Positions 13,151 through 21,401 of a stretch of 23,231 nt of DNA are shown piece by piece (within the stretch, counting starts at the first letter, position 1; every line of letters begins with the position of its first letter). The DNA is from an uncultured Eubacteriales bacterium (GTDB lineage: Bacteria; Bacillota; Clostridia; Oscillospirales; Acutalibacteraceae). The DNA is taken from the NCBI GenBank assembly GCA_900321515.1, contig ONWI01000145.1, positions 1 through 23,231 on the forward strand, in the 5' to 3' direction. The notes under the pieces are model-generated. The model saw nothing but the letters and a program-made list of their open reading frames with translations, made no database searches and was not told the origin of the DNA. The translations under genes were made by a program, and so were the position numbers.

Positions 13151-13374
13151 TTTTGCAAAACAGAGTACATTCTATACAGATGACAAAATGTCCCTTCTGC
13201 GGCGGCACTGAGTTTGTCGAAGGCTATCAGGACGGATACGGAGCCATCACAGGCAATCAGAGCATATTATTAAGTCAGGCTTTGCACCATGTCATCTGCC
13301 GCAATTGCGGCAGCGTGGTTCACAGCTATGTCGATAATCCGGAAAAGCTGCTGAAAAGGAGCAATCGTAGATAA
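13147..13374 (+). CDS. small zinc-ribbon protein
   Basis: Up to 75 residues, with CPFC (around residue 15) and CRNC (around residue 51) forming a four-cysteine zinc ribbon, and a distal HSYVDNPEKLLKRSNRR tail. The protein part starting MTKCPFCGGTEFVEGY looks like a widespread family of short zinc-ribbon proteins, some annotated as TFIIIB-like; no function follows from that. The start is uncertain: GTG 13147 overlaps the preceding stop (GTGA) and would be translationally coupled, TTG 13153 has a weak GGTGAG at 13142-13147, and ATG 13180 has no ribosome binding site. It closes the nfeD-led cluster. Confidence 0.72.
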   Translation: MILQNRVHSIQMTKCPFCGGTEFVEGYQDGYGAITGNQSILLSQALHHVICRNCGSVVHSYVDNPEKLLKRSNRR

Positions 13375-13391
13375 TTTTTTTTTCGGCCATA

Positions 13392-13420
13392 TTGTTAATT
13401 TCTCTACGATATGATATAAT
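13392..13420 (+). promoter_or_regulatory. promoter of the leucine-rich-repeat lipoprotein gene
   Basis: TTGTTA (13392-13397), 17 nt, TATAAT (13415-13420) with TGA before it (extended -10), 39 bp upstream of the GTG start at 13459. Confidence 0.72.
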
Positions 13421-13458
13421 CATTTTTGGTAAATATAAAAATATCGGAGGAATGTCAA

Positions 13459-14433
13459 GTGAAATTATCATTAATAAAGGCACGTTTTATCAAAGCTCTT
13501 CTTATTGCGGCTTCGGTTGCGGCAATCGGCTTGATAGCAGGATGTACATCAGGGTTTGCCGAGCCTTTTGATATAAGCAATATCTATTTTAATTATACTA
13601 CGGTAAGCGAAAGTGACGGAGAATACATTATAATAACCAAGCATATTGCTTCACAGTCCGATGTAAGGATTCCTGATACCATATACGGCATTCCGGTCAG
13701 AGAAATTGCAGATTCGGTTTTTGCCGAAGACAATCAGATCAAGTCGGTCAAGTTCGGAAAAAATATGCGACGGATTGGCAGCAACGCCTTCGGAAAATGT
13801 CAGAATCTACAGAGTATCACTTTCAACGTCAGCATGAGCGATATCGGAGAATATGCCTTTCAGGAGTGCGGTTCACTGCAATCGGTGGCGCTTCCGGAAC
13901 ATCTGGAATCACTGGGACGTGGAGCCTTCTATGGTTGCAGAACCCTTAGTGAAATATCCGTTCCGCAGAATATAAAAAATATAGGCGGCAGGGCATTCGG
14001 AGAAACTGAATGGCTGAGAGCCTTCTCAAATGATAATTATGTAACTGTAGGCGACGGAATACTTATTGCTTACAACGGCAATAAGACCGAGATCAAACTG
14101 CCGAAAAATATCAAACAGATTTCCGGCGCATTCGCGGGAAACACATCATTGGAAAAAGTGACTCTGAGAAGCGATATTACGGTGATAGGCGATATGGCAT
14201 TTATGGGCTGCGGTTCGCTCAAAGAGATCAATATCCCCTCAACTGTTACTGATATAGGCAGCAACGCATTTTATGGATGCAAATCTGTCAAAAAGCTGAT
14301 TATTCCTGAAAGAGTTCAATATATCGGTGAAAACGCGTTTGCGGAATGCCGCGCGGCGTTATTTGTAAAGGAAGGTTCCAGCGCTGAGAAGTACTGCGCG
14401 GAGAACAGGCTGGACTGCTTCTCAATCAAGTAA
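13459..14433 (+). CDS. BspA-type leucine-rich repeat lipoprotein
   Basis: 324 residues from GTG 13459, which is 8 nt after GGAGG (13446-13450); the longer in-frame ORF from 13426 lacks a site. An N-terminal signal with lipobox LIAGC (Cys about 29) marks it as an exported, lipid-anchored protein. The rest has several copies of the LRR_5 repeat (pattern IGxxAFxxCxxLxSITLPxxLxxIGxxAF), typical of BspA-like surface proteins that contact host or other bacterial surfaces; target unknown. It ends with a short non-repeat segment. Its own promoter separates it from the zinc-ribbon gene. The flotillin gene starts 141 bp downstream. Confidence 0.88.
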   Translation: MKLSLIKARFIKALLIAASVAAIGLIAGCTSGFAEPFDISNIYFNYTTVSESDGEYIIITKHIASQSDVRIPDTIYGIPVREIADSVFAEDNQIKSVKFGKNMRRIGSNAFGKCQNLQSITFNVSMSDIGEYAFQECGSLQSVALPEHLESLGRGAFYGCRTLSEISVPQNIKNIGGRAFGETEWLRAFSNDNYVTVGDGILIAYNGNKTEIKLPKNIKQISGAFAGNTSLEKVTLRSDITVIGDMAFMGCGSLKEINIPSTVTDIGSNAFYGCKSVKKLIIPERVQYIGENAFAECRAALFVKEGSSAEKYCAENRLDCFSIK

Positions 14434-14574
14434 TCAGTGTTTGCTGGTAAAATAGCTGAAAAATTCCAAACTGTAATATATATAGTTAGTATTTCAAAAT
14501 GTATTAGTCACTGATAAACAGATAATTAGATTCTGTTTTAATAAATTTTTTCTTATGAAAAGGAGTAATGAATT

Positions 14575-15972
14575 ATGCCATCAGAAGTATTGATTACGCT
14601 TGCAGTAATTGCACTGCTGATTTTCAGCATGTTTGCGGTTGTGTTGTCCAGATACCGCAAGTGTCCGTCGGACAAGATTATGGTTATCTACGGTAAGGTA
14701 GGCAACGACAAGAACGGCGAGAGTATGTCGTCCAAGTGTATTCACGGCGGCGCTGCGTTCGTGTGGCCGGTCATTCAGGACTATCAGTACCTTGACCTCA
14801 CGCCAATATCCATCAATGTCGATCTTACCAACGCTCTTTCGCGTCAGAATATCCGTATTGACGTACCTTCACGTTTTACGGTAGGTATTTCCACCGAGCC
14901 GGGCATCATGCAGAATGCAGCCGAGCGTCTGCTCGGTCTTCGCCTGAGCGAAATACAGGAGCTTGCCAAGGATATCATCTTCGGTCAGCTGCGTCTGGTC
15001 ATCGCTACAATGGAAATTGAGGAGATCAACACCGACCGCGACAAGTTCCTTGAAGCGGTAAGCCACAACGTCGAGAGCGAGCTTAAAAAGATAGGTCTGC
15101 GCCTCATTAACGTGAATGTCACGGATATTACCGATGAATCCGGTTACATCGAGGCGCTCGGTAAGGAAGCCGCCGCACGCGCAATCAATGACGCGAAGAT
15201 CAGCGTCGCCCAGAAGAACCGCGACGGTTCTATCGGTCAGGCAAACGCACAGAAGGATGAAAGAATCAATGTTTCGAGTGCCAATGCCGCCGCCATCAAC
15301 GGTGAAAACGAGGCAAAGGCAGCCATAGCTCAATCCGACGCCACACGCCGTGAACGCGAGGCAGAAGCTGCCAGACGTGCCGTGGCAGCCGAGAATGTCG
15401 CGAAGGCAAAAGCACTTGAGGAATCCTACATTGCCGAGAAGCAGGCAGAAGAATCCCGTGCTGCCAGAGAACTGGCAACTCAGAAAGCCGATATCATCGT
15501 TAAAGCCGAAATCGAAAAGCAGCGCGTAGAAATAGAAGCCGAAGCTGAAGCGGAAATGATCCGCCGCAAAGCAAAGGGTGAAGCTGACGCTATCTATGCA
15601 AAGATGGAAGCACAGGCAAGAGGTATGCAGGAAATTCTGACCAAGCAGGCAGCCGGTTTCGCTCAGATAGTCGCAGCGGCAGGCGGAAGCTCCGAGGATG
15701 CCGTACAGCTTATTCTTGCGGATAAAATGGAAGATCTGGTCAAGACTCAGGTTGAAGCCGTCAAGGATATCAAGATTGACAAGGTTACCGTCTGGGACAG
15801 CGGCAGCAAGGAGGGCGGCAAGACCTCTACAGCCAATTTCATCAGCGGACTTATGCAGTCTGTTCCTCCGCTCAGCGAGACATTCAAGATGGCTGGCATG
15901 AAGGTGCCGAAGATGCTGGGTACAGACATTAACGACGTTTCGTCGAACGGTGGCAATGATTTGAATAAATAA
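14575..15972 (+). CDS. flotillin-like SPFH-domain protein
   Basis: 465 residues. An N-terminal membrane helix (about 4-26, ITLAVIALLIFSMFAVVL) is followed by an SPFH/band 7 domain (about 30-200, including YQYLDLTPISINVDL and the INVNVTDITDESGYIEALG stretch) and a long Ala/Glu-rich coiled coil (about 200-340: AEAEAE, RREREAEAARRA) before a Gly-rich tail. This is the flotillin/YuaG architecture; flotillins scaffold membrane microdomains. The NfeD-like gene upstream fits the known pairing, although several genes lie between. ATG 14575 has AAAAGGAG at 14558-14565 (9-nt spacing). No clear promoter was found in the 141-bp gap before it. Confidence 0.92.
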   Translation: MPSEVLITLAVIALLIFSMFAVVLSRYRKCPSDKIMVIYGKVGNDKNGESMSSKCIHGGAAFVWPVIQDYQYLDLTPISINVDLTNALSRQNIRIDVPSRFTVGISTEPGIMQNAAERLLGLRLSEIQELAKDIIFGQLRLVIATMEIEEINTDRDKFLEAVSHNVESELKKIGLRLINVNVTDITDESGYIEALGKEAAARAINDAKISVAQKNRDGSIGQANAQKDERINVSSANAAAINGENEAKAAIAQSDATRREREAEAARRAVAAENVAKAKALEESYIAEKQAEESRAARELATQKADIIVKAEIEKQRVEIEAEAEAEMIRRKAKGEADAIYAKMEAQARGMQEILTKQAAGFAQIVAAAGGSSEDAVQLILADKMEDLVKTQVEAVKDIKIDKVTVWDSGSKEGGKTSTANFISGLMQSVPPLSETFKMAGMKVPKMLGTDINDVSSNGGNDLNK

Positions 15973-16021
15973 TCATTTGAAGATATTCAGAAAAGCGCCG
16001 GATAATAAAATAGTATAATCC

Positions 16022-16066
16022 GCCCGGGTTTTCAACATTTGTTCAAGAATTGTTGAAAACCCGGGC
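16022..16066 (+). terminator. 16-bp perfect inverted repeat after flotillin gene
   Basis: GCCCGGGTTTTCAACA (16022-16037) and TGTTGAAAACCCGGGC (16051-16066) with a 13-nt loop, 50 bp after the flotillin stop. The stem is very stable, but the following CTTATTGC is a poor T-run, so terminator function is only likely. Both arms contain the TTTTCAACA word also found in the dnaA-dnaN and gyrB-gyrA gaps. Confidence 0.6.
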
Positions 16067-16117
16067 TTATTGCATTACATAAACCGTTAAATGGGAAAAG
16101 AAATTTACTTTATAGCG

Positions 16118-16146
16118 TTGAAATTCAGTAGTCTATCTGTTATAAT
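16118..16146 (+). promoter_or_regulatory. promoter of the EEP lipoprotein gene
   Basis: TTGAAA (16118-16123), 17 nt, TATAAT (16141-16146), 57 bp upstream of ATG 16203. Confidence 0.7.
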
Positions 16147-16202
16147 TAAAAAATATTGTGATAGTTCTGATGTGATTGTGGAAAAAATAAAGGGGAATCA
16201 AT

Positions 16203-18305
16203 ATGAAAATGTGTGGTCTCAAAAGAACGCTCTTAACATTTTCGGCTCTGACAACGGCAGTTATTATGCTTATGTTGTGTGTTGCATGTTCGTACCAAAA
16301 AGGAACCAAACATGATACGGAAGATGATACTAAGGAAGAAAGAATATTTCTTATAACAGACGACACACCTAATTGCAGCATGATAATTTCAGATGAGGTT
16401 TTTAAATATATCAATAAAGATGACGATTATTCATATATACTCGATATGATGAACGACTACTTCAATGTCGTTATTAACGAGGAAATAGAGCCTAATGTTG
16501 TCTATATCAAAGCTGTGAGTGAAAAGATTGACGCAGAGGTAAGACTTGCGGAAGTTTATGAATCATCAAACAAAGCGTCACTTTTGATTCAGATAGCGGA
16601 AGCAGGCAGATCTATATTTAATGAATACAATTTCGACATGATAAAGGAAAAAGAAGAGCAGCCTGAAAATACTGACAATGAATTGTATAATGAAATGAAG
16701 TCAAGTCTTAAGCTGATAGCGAATAAAGGTTCTGTTTACAGCGTAAAGGCAATCAAGGATGAATTTAAAGAAAAAACCAGACATATATACAAAACGTCGG
16801 ATAAAATAACATCCGGAAAAAAAATATCTCACTTAAAGTACAATGATTATTATATTGATATCAACGACGAGGGCGATATTTCAATTGTATGCGGCTCTGA
16901 GGATACGGTCATAACCGCGTTAGATTACTTTCTTACTGAATATATAGAAATGGGAACTTCCGGAGAGGGAGATTATTTCATAGAAATTCCGGATTCAAAG
17001 GTTCATGTAGGTCATTATCTGAGCGACACAATTGCAAATGTTCCTGTTGAAGATTTCGCGATTGTATATTATTGCAACGACACATATTATGACAGCCGTG
17101 ATAACGCAAAATATCTCAAGGAATATTTCATAAAAAACTTTGGTGTGGATTTGATCATAAAGGATACTGACTGTTCAAATGAGGAAAACAATAAAAAAAT
17201 AAAGAATAAAATAGTCATAGGAAAATCGCAGCTTGTGCTGAGCGAGAAGTATTACAGCGAAAAATTGGATGTGATGGATTATCAGATATTGCAGCAGGGA
17301 AATAATCTTTACATAATGGGCGGCTCTGATATGTCTATCAAATATGCAATAGACTATTTGATAAATGAGTTTTTCTCAAAGGAAATACCTATTCCGAACG
17401 GCTATATTAACACCGGAAGTATCTATGGTGAAAATATATTCCCGAAATACGGAGAATCAAACCTGCGAATAATGTCCAACAATGTCTGGTATAACAAAAA
17501 AGGAAATACATGGTACGGTACCGGACTTGATTCCTCAAACCAGACCAGATATAAAGAAATAGCAAAGGTCTATCTGGCATATACTCCCGACGTAATCTCA
17601 TTTCAAGAGCTTTTTCCAAGTACAAACTGTTCCGATTTCATGCTGAAGGAAATAAACAAGGGGGGAAGAAACTACCAGTATGTTGACGGCGCCAGAGAAT
17701 TTTTTGTTGTCAGAAATCACACACCGATAATATACAATACCGAGACACTCGATCTGATAGAATCCGGTGCGCATGTTTTTCCCTACGGATCAAATTCAGG
17801 GACAAAATCATATACATGGGCGTACTTCAAGGAAAAAAAGACCGGATATAATTTTATAGTATTCTCAACGCATCTGTGGTGGATGAAAGAATCCGCCAAA
17901 GCCGGCAGTACGCAATTGCGCAAGGATCAGATGACCGAGATCTGCAAGAAGGCAAATGAACTGATAAAGAAATATGGCTGCTCATGTTATGTTATGGGCG
18001 ACTTCAACTGTAAGACTTCGGCAGAAGAATTTACCGTGATGAATAAGTATAAATTCTTGGATTGTCATGATATCGCCACTGAATTTTCCAGCAATTCCAG
18101 CGGCAGATATATCTGCAAAACGACGTCATTCAGCTATAAGCCGAGCGCCGGCACATACAAAAAGAACGGCATAGATCATATTTTGGTCAAGAATCTTAAA
18201 AAGGCAAGGGTGCTGTCGTATAATTACGCGCTGCCCAACTTCTTTGGAAGACTCTCGGATCACGCTCCGGTGTATATTGACATAAAGACGCGGGCGTCTG
18301 AGTGA
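16203..18305 (+). CDS. exported endonuclease/exonuclease/phosphatase-family protein with accessory domains
   Basis: 700 residues. The N-terminus is a signal peptide, probably with lipid attachment at Cys29 (CVAC, an imperfect lipobox). Residues about 421-698 form an EEP metal-dependent phosphodiesterase domain with all motifs: MSNNVW (423-428), QE after PDVISF, STHLWW, GDFN (599-602), IDHI (657-660) and SDHAP (685-689). EEP enzymes cut phosphodiesters in DNA, RNA, phospholipids or inositol phosphates; the substrate is not evident. Between, two segments each end in a strand-helix unit (IVCGSEDTVITALDYFLTEY and LYIMGGSDMSIKYAIDYLINEF), reminiscent of the N-terminal accessory domain of GH67/GH20 enzymes; this is a resemblance only. 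GC is about 22-30% in sampled N-terminal lines and about 45-52% in the EEP part. ATG 16203 has AAAGGGG at 16189-16195. Confidence 0.85.
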   Translation: MKMCGLKRTLLTFSALTTAVIMLMLCVACSYQKGTKHDTEDDTKEERIFLITDDTPNCSMIISDEVFKYINKDDDYSYILDMMNDYFNVVINEEIEPNVVYIKAVSEKIDAEVRLAEVYESSNKASLLIQIAEAGRSIFNEYNFDMIKEKEEQPENTDNELYNEMKSSLKLIANKGSVYSVKAIKDEFKEKTRHIYKTSDKITSGKKISHLKYNDYYIDINDEGDISIVCGSEDTVITALDYFLTEYIEMGTSGEGDYFIEIPDSKVHVGHYLSDTIANVPVEDFAIVYYCNDTYYDSRDNAKYLKEYFIKNFGVDLIIKDTDCSNEENNKKIKNKIVIGKSQLVLSEKYYSEKLDVMDYQILQQGNNLYIMGGSDMSIKYAIDYLINEFFSKEIPIPNGYINTGSIYGENIFPKYGESNLRIMSNNVWYNKKGNTWYGTGLDSSNQTRYKEIAKVYLAYTPDVISFQELFPSTNCSDFMLKEINKGGRNYQYVDGAREFFVVRNHTPIIYNTETLDLIESGAHVFPYGSNSGTKSYTWAYFKEKKTGYNFIVFSTHLWWMKESAKAGSTQLRKDQMTEICKKANELIKKYGCSCYVMGDFNCKTSAEEFTVMNKYKFLDCHDIATEFSSNSSGRYICKTTSFSYKPSAGTYKKNGIDHILVKNLKKARVLSYNYALPNFFGRLSDHAPVYIDIKTRASE

Positions 18306-18331
18306 CCGTAATATAAAATATTTAAAAGCGG

Positions 18332-18370
18332 AAACCGTATCACATTTAATCAGTGATCGGTTTTTGTTTT
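18332..18370 (+). terminator. terminator after EEP gene
   Basis: AAACCG-T-ATCAC (18332-18343) pairs with GTGAT-CGGTTT (18353-18363) with one bulged T and a 9-nt loop, followed by a T-rich run to 18370. It is 27 bp past the stop. Confidence 0.72.
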
Positions 18371-18461
18371 ATCTTTCAAAAATTCAGGTGTAACACTGTC
18401 TACAATATTACTTTTTTTTTGGTCAATTAGCTGAATATTACCTGTTTATGCTTAGTTGATG

Positions 18462-18490
18462 TTGACAAAGTATTTTTGCTGAGGTATAAT
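18462..18490 (+). promoter_or_regulatory. guaB promoter
   Basis: TTGACA (18462-18467), 17 nt, TATAAT (18485-18490): perfect consensus. The roughly 80-nt leader to guaB shows no guanine riboswitch core. Upstream, AATATTAC occurs twice 30 bp apart (18404 and 18434), of unknown meaning. Confidence 0.85.
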
Positions 18491-18575
18491 TTTTTAAATA
18501 GTATTTTTTCGGACAAGCGTATATTATGCGAGCCGGAGCCAATCTTTAAGGTTAACCGAAAGGAAGGTTGTTCGT

Positions 18576-20057
18576 ATGCTTAACACCAATTATGAGACAA
18601 AGTTTGTCAAGGAAGGCCTTACATTTGACGATGTTCTGCTCATCCCCGCGCACAGCGAGGTGGAGCCGAAGTTTGTCAATCTTACTACAAATCTCACAAG
18701 AAAGCTCAAGCTTAACATCCCTATCATGACCTCGGCGATGGACACCGTTACCGAGACACGCATGGCAATTGCCATTGCCCGTGAAGGCGGTATAGGCATA
18801 ATTCATAAGAATATGTCGATAGAGCAGCAGGTAGATCAGGTTGATCGCGTCAAGAGAAGTGAAAACGGCGTTATCGACAATCCCTTCCATTTAGGTCCGG
18901 ACAATCTTGTTGGAGAAGCAAATGTGCTCATGGGCAAGTATAAGATAAGCGGCGTACCGATCTGCGACGAGGATGGCAGACTTGTCGGTATCATAACAAA
19001 CCGCGACCTTAGATTCATGAATGAGCAGGACTTCTCTCAGCCCATCAGAAACTTCATGACCCACGAGAATTTAATCACCGCTCCCGTTGGTACCACGCTT
19101 GATACCGCACAGGAGATACTCAAGCAGCACCGCATAGAGAAGCTGCCTATTGTTGACGAGAACAATATTCTCAGAGGTCTTATCACTATCAAGGATATAG
19201 AAAAATCACTTCAATATCCGAATTCAGCGCGTGACAAGGCGGGCAGACTTGTTGTAGGCGCCGCAATAGGCAATACTCCGGATGTGATTGAGCGAGCAGG
19301 AATGCTTATTGATGCCGGAGTTGACGTGCTGGCGCTTGATTCGGCACACGGTCATCACATAGGCATTATCAACTGCGTCAAGAAGATAAAGGCGAAATAT
19401 CCGGATGTCGATCTCATTGCCGGTAACGTTGCCACAGCAGCCGCTGCCGAGGAACTTATCCTCGCGGGTGCCGACGCCATAAAGGTCGGTATAGGCCCCG
19501 GCTCTATTTGCACCACAAGAATTGTTGCAGGAATCGGCGTTCCGCAGGTAACCGCAATATACGACGTTGCTTGTCTCTGTGACAAGTACGGCATTCCGGT
19601 TATTGCCGACGGCGGTATAAAATATTCCGGCGATATTGTCAAGGCTCTCGCTGCCGGCGGCAATGTTGTCATGGTCGGTTCGCTTGTCGCAGGCTGTGAG
19701 GAATCACCGAGTGACACTGAGATATATCAGGGCAGACAGTTCAAAGTCTACAGAGGAATGGGTTCTCTCGCTGCAATGGGCAAAGGTTCAAGCGACAGAT
19801 ACTTCCAGACCGGTCAGAAGAAGCTGGTTCCCGAAGGAGTAGAGGGCAGAGTTCCCTATAAGGGAGTGCTTGCCGACACCATATTCCAGATGATGGGCGG
19901 CTTGAGAAGCGGCATGGGATATTGCGGCTGCAAGACTATCGAAGATCTCCACCGCAAAGCGCAATTTATCAGAATAACCGGCGCTGGACTCAAAGAGAGT
20001 CACCCGCACGACATTTCAATTACCAAGGAAGCACCGAATTATTCAAGTAATTTATAA
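18576..20057 (+). CDS. guaB: inosine-5'-monophosphate dehydrogenase
   Basis: Oxidises IMP to XMP with NAD+, the committed step of GMP synthesis, in the cytoplasm. The 493-residue product starts with the family motif LTFDDVLLIPAHSEV, carries two CBS domains (about residues 105-215), then the catalytic loop GPGSICTTR with Cys312, the IMP-binding DGGIKYSGD, the GMGSLAAM segment, and the mobile flap with the catalytic Arg-Tyr pair in DRYFQ. Length is normal. ATG 18576 is preceded by AAAGGAAGG (18559-18567). It has its own consensus promoter and terminator, so it is a single-gene unit with constitutive-looking expression. Confidence 0.98.
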   Translation: MLNTNYETKFVKEGLTFDDVLLIPAHSEVEPKFVNLTTNLTRKLKLNIPIMTSAMDTVTETRMAIAIAREGGIGIIHKNMSIEQQVDQVDRVKRSENGVIDNPFHLGPDNLVGEANVLMGKYKISGVPICDEDGRLVGIITNRDLRFMNEQDFSQPIRNFMTHENLITAPVGTTLDTAQEILKQHRIEKLPIVDENNILRGLITIKDIEKSLQYPNSARDKAGRLVVGAAIGNTPDVIERAGMLIDAGVDVLALDSAHGHHIGIINCVKKIKAKYPDVDLIAGNVATAAAAEELILAGADAIKVGIGPGSICTTRIVAGIGVPQVTAIYDVACLCDKYGIPVIADGGIKYSGDIVKALAAGGNVVMVGSLVAGCEESPSDTEIYQGRQFKVYRGMGSLAAMGKGSSDRYFQTGQKKLVPEGVEGRVPYKGVLADTIFQMMGGLRSGMGYCGCKTIEDLHRKAQFIRITGAGLKESHPHDISITKEAPNYSSNL

Positions 20058-20136
20058 TGCATGTGGTTTACTGATTAATCTCATTAATAATTATTCCTGA
20101 TTGTAATTTTTGAAATAAATATTACATAATATACAC

Positions 20137-20177
20137 CCTGACCTCTGCTTTGTCATAATCAGCGGTCAGGTTTTTTT
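20137..20177 (+). terminator. guaB terminator
   Basis: CCTGACC (20137-20143) / GGTCAGG (20164-20170) followed by seven Ts, 80 bp after the stop. The loop of about 20 nt may contain extra pairing. Confidence 0.82.
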
Positions 20178-20314
20178 ATCATTCCGCGCGAATAAAATTA
20201 TTGATTCCATGGACTGATATGTGATTATTTGCAACGATGCAACATTCGTATGAATGTATATGTTGAATTGACGTGTGTATTTTTTGATATTTATTCATTT
20301 TTGCCATGCGACTA

Positions 20315-20343
20315 TTGACAATAATTAATCTGTGATGTAAAAT
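20315..20343 (+). promoter_or_regulatory. thiT promoter
   Basis: TTGACA (20315-20320), 17 nt, TAAAAT (20338-20343), just upstream of the riboswitch. An 8-bp perfect inverted repeat TGACAATA (20316-20323) / TATTGTCA (20343-20350) brackets the promoter core. Confidence 0.75.
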
Positions 20344-20367
20344 ATTGTCAGAACAAGTAAACATGAC

Positions 20368-20458
20368 CCGCAGGGGTGCTGTAATATGTATGGCTGAGAC
20401 AGCGCATTGGTGTGCTGAACCCTTATACCTGATACGGATAATGCCGTCGTAGGAAGTT
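20368..20458 (+). promoter_or_regulatory. TPP riboswitch (THI element)
   Basis: The conserved THI-box words appear in order: GGGGTGC (20373-20379), CTGAGA (20394-20399), ACCC (20419-20422), ACCTGATACGGATAATGCC (20427-20445) and CGTAGGAAG (20448-20456). An extra CAGC...GCTG hairpin after CTGAGA fits the facultative stem of this class. The aptamer binds thiamine pyrophosphate; its position before a thiamine transporter gene makes feedback repression of uptake the expected role. Confidence 0.96.
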
Positions 20459-20522
20459 AATTAAGTGTATTTTGGAATTGTGCCTTGATTTTTTCATTGC
20501 TCAGTTATCAATTGACGAATTG

Positions 20523-20565
20523 AACACTTCCACGGCTTGAAAAATAAACAGCCGGCGGGAGTGTT
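20523..20565 (+). promoter_or_regulatory. riboswitch expression-platform hairpin
   Basis: AACACTTCC-a-CGGCT (20523-20537) pairs with AGCCG-gc-GGGAGTGTT (20550-20565), 12-nt loop. The aptamer's 3' GGAAGT (20452-20457) is complementary to ACTTCC (20526-20531), so the two pairings exclude each other as in a switch. The T-run after the stem is weak (TTATTGC), so termination or occlusion are both possible. Confidence 0.55.
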
Positions 20566-20604
20566 TATTGCTCTGAAATATTTTTCGCAGGAGGTTGTTT
20601 CATT

Positions 20605-21267
20605 ATGAAAGTGAACAACAAATCATTCAAGCTGGTTTTCAGCGCGTTGATGGTAGCACTCTCCGTTGTGCTGAGCTTCTTCAAGATCGAGTTCTTATAC
20701 GGCGGGTCCATCACAATTTTCAGCATGGTGCCTCTGGTGCTTGTGGCTCAGATGTACGGAGTTCCGTGGGGCATTCTCACGGGCATTGTCTACGGACTTA
20801 TCCAGATGGTAATGGGTCTGAAGAATTTCAGTTATGTGACCGGAATCGAGTCATACGCGATTGTCGCCTCCATGGATTACATTGTTGCGTTCGGTATGAT
20901 CGGATTTGCCGGCATAACCCGTAAGATCAAGAATCGCGCGGTTGCCGCCTCTCTCGGCGCAATGATAGCCTGTATTCTGCGCTTTTTATGCCACTTTATT
21001 TCGGGCGTAACTGTGTGGAAGGCTTTTTCATGGGACGAAGCGCCGTCGTTTATTTCTGAGCGTATGCTCCAGCCGGATATGCTGCCATATACTTATTCTC
21101 TCTTCTACAACGGCGGATATATGTTCCCGGAGTTGATTCTCACCGTGTTCGGCAGCGCCATTCTCTGCACGATTGTTTTTGAGGCATTCAAGATCGACGT
21201 TAGCCAGACCAAGAAGCTTCAGGCTACAGCCGAAGCAAATCTTGAGGATACCAAGACCGAGGACTGA
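20605..21267 (+). CDS. thiT: thiamine ECF transporter S-component
   Basis: ThiT is the substrate-binding membrane subunit that works with a shared EcfA/A'/T module to import thiamine. The 220-residue product has about six hydrophobic helices, an N-terminal ALMVALSVVLS helix with the small-residue pattern used to dock EcfT, the family's GGSITIFSMVPL segment, and conserved aromatic and Glu positions in the second half (GIESYAIV, YNGGYMFPELILTVFG). A hydrophilic tail of about 25 residues is unusual but not informative. ATG 20605 has AGGAGG at 20589-20594 (10-nt spacing). The TPP riboswitch directly upstream is strong independent support for thiamine as substrate. It has its own terminator. Confidence 0.93.
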   Translation: MKVNNKSFKLVFSALMVALSVVLSFFKIEFLYGGSITIFSMVPLVLVAQMYGVPWGILTGIVYGLIQMVMGLKNFSYVTGIESYAIVASMDYIVAFGMIGFAGITRKIKNRAVAASLGAMIACILRFLCHFISGVTVWKAFSWDEAPSFISERMLQPDMLPYTYSLFYNGGYMFPELILTVFGSAILCTIVFEAFKIDVSQTKKLQATAEANLEDTKTED

Positions 21268-21314
21268 TCGTTTTTGTGATTTACTTTGTAAAATAAGTAA
21301 ATAATAATTATTAT

Positions 21315-21359
21315 AAACACCGCTTTTTTCCGTATAAGGCAGAAAAACGGTGTTTTTTT
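21315..21359 (+). terminator. thiT terminator
   Basis: AAACACCG (21315-21322) / CGGTGTTT (21348-21355) with additional T-run/A-run pairing inside the stem and a T-run after it. It lies about 50 bp after the stop. Confidence 0.85.
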
Positions 21360-21401
21360 ATTTCATATTTTAAATATGTAGATTTATTAAAAAGTATATG
21401 A

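Larger units (their letters stand above)
20058..20604. other. guaB-thiT intergenic region (547 bp)
   Basis: No gene is supported. It contains the guaB terminator, then about 140 bp (20178-20314) of AT-rich DNA with only a small hairpin (nested CAACAT..ATGTTG around ATTC-GTAT-GAAT, about 20240-20265), then the thiT promoter, the TPP riboswitch and its expression platform. Confidence 0.7.

Noticed and set aside
12300..13208. 302-codon minus-strand open frame
   Set aside because: It lies opposite nfeD and the glycine-zipper gene, is rich in His/Cys/Arg/Ser as expected of an antisense shadow, and has no ribosome binding site or domain I recognise.
18404..18441. AATATTAC direct repeat upstream of guaB as a regulator site
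   Set aside because: Two copies of an 8-bp AT-rich word in AT-rich DNA are easily chance; no palindrome or phasing supports it.
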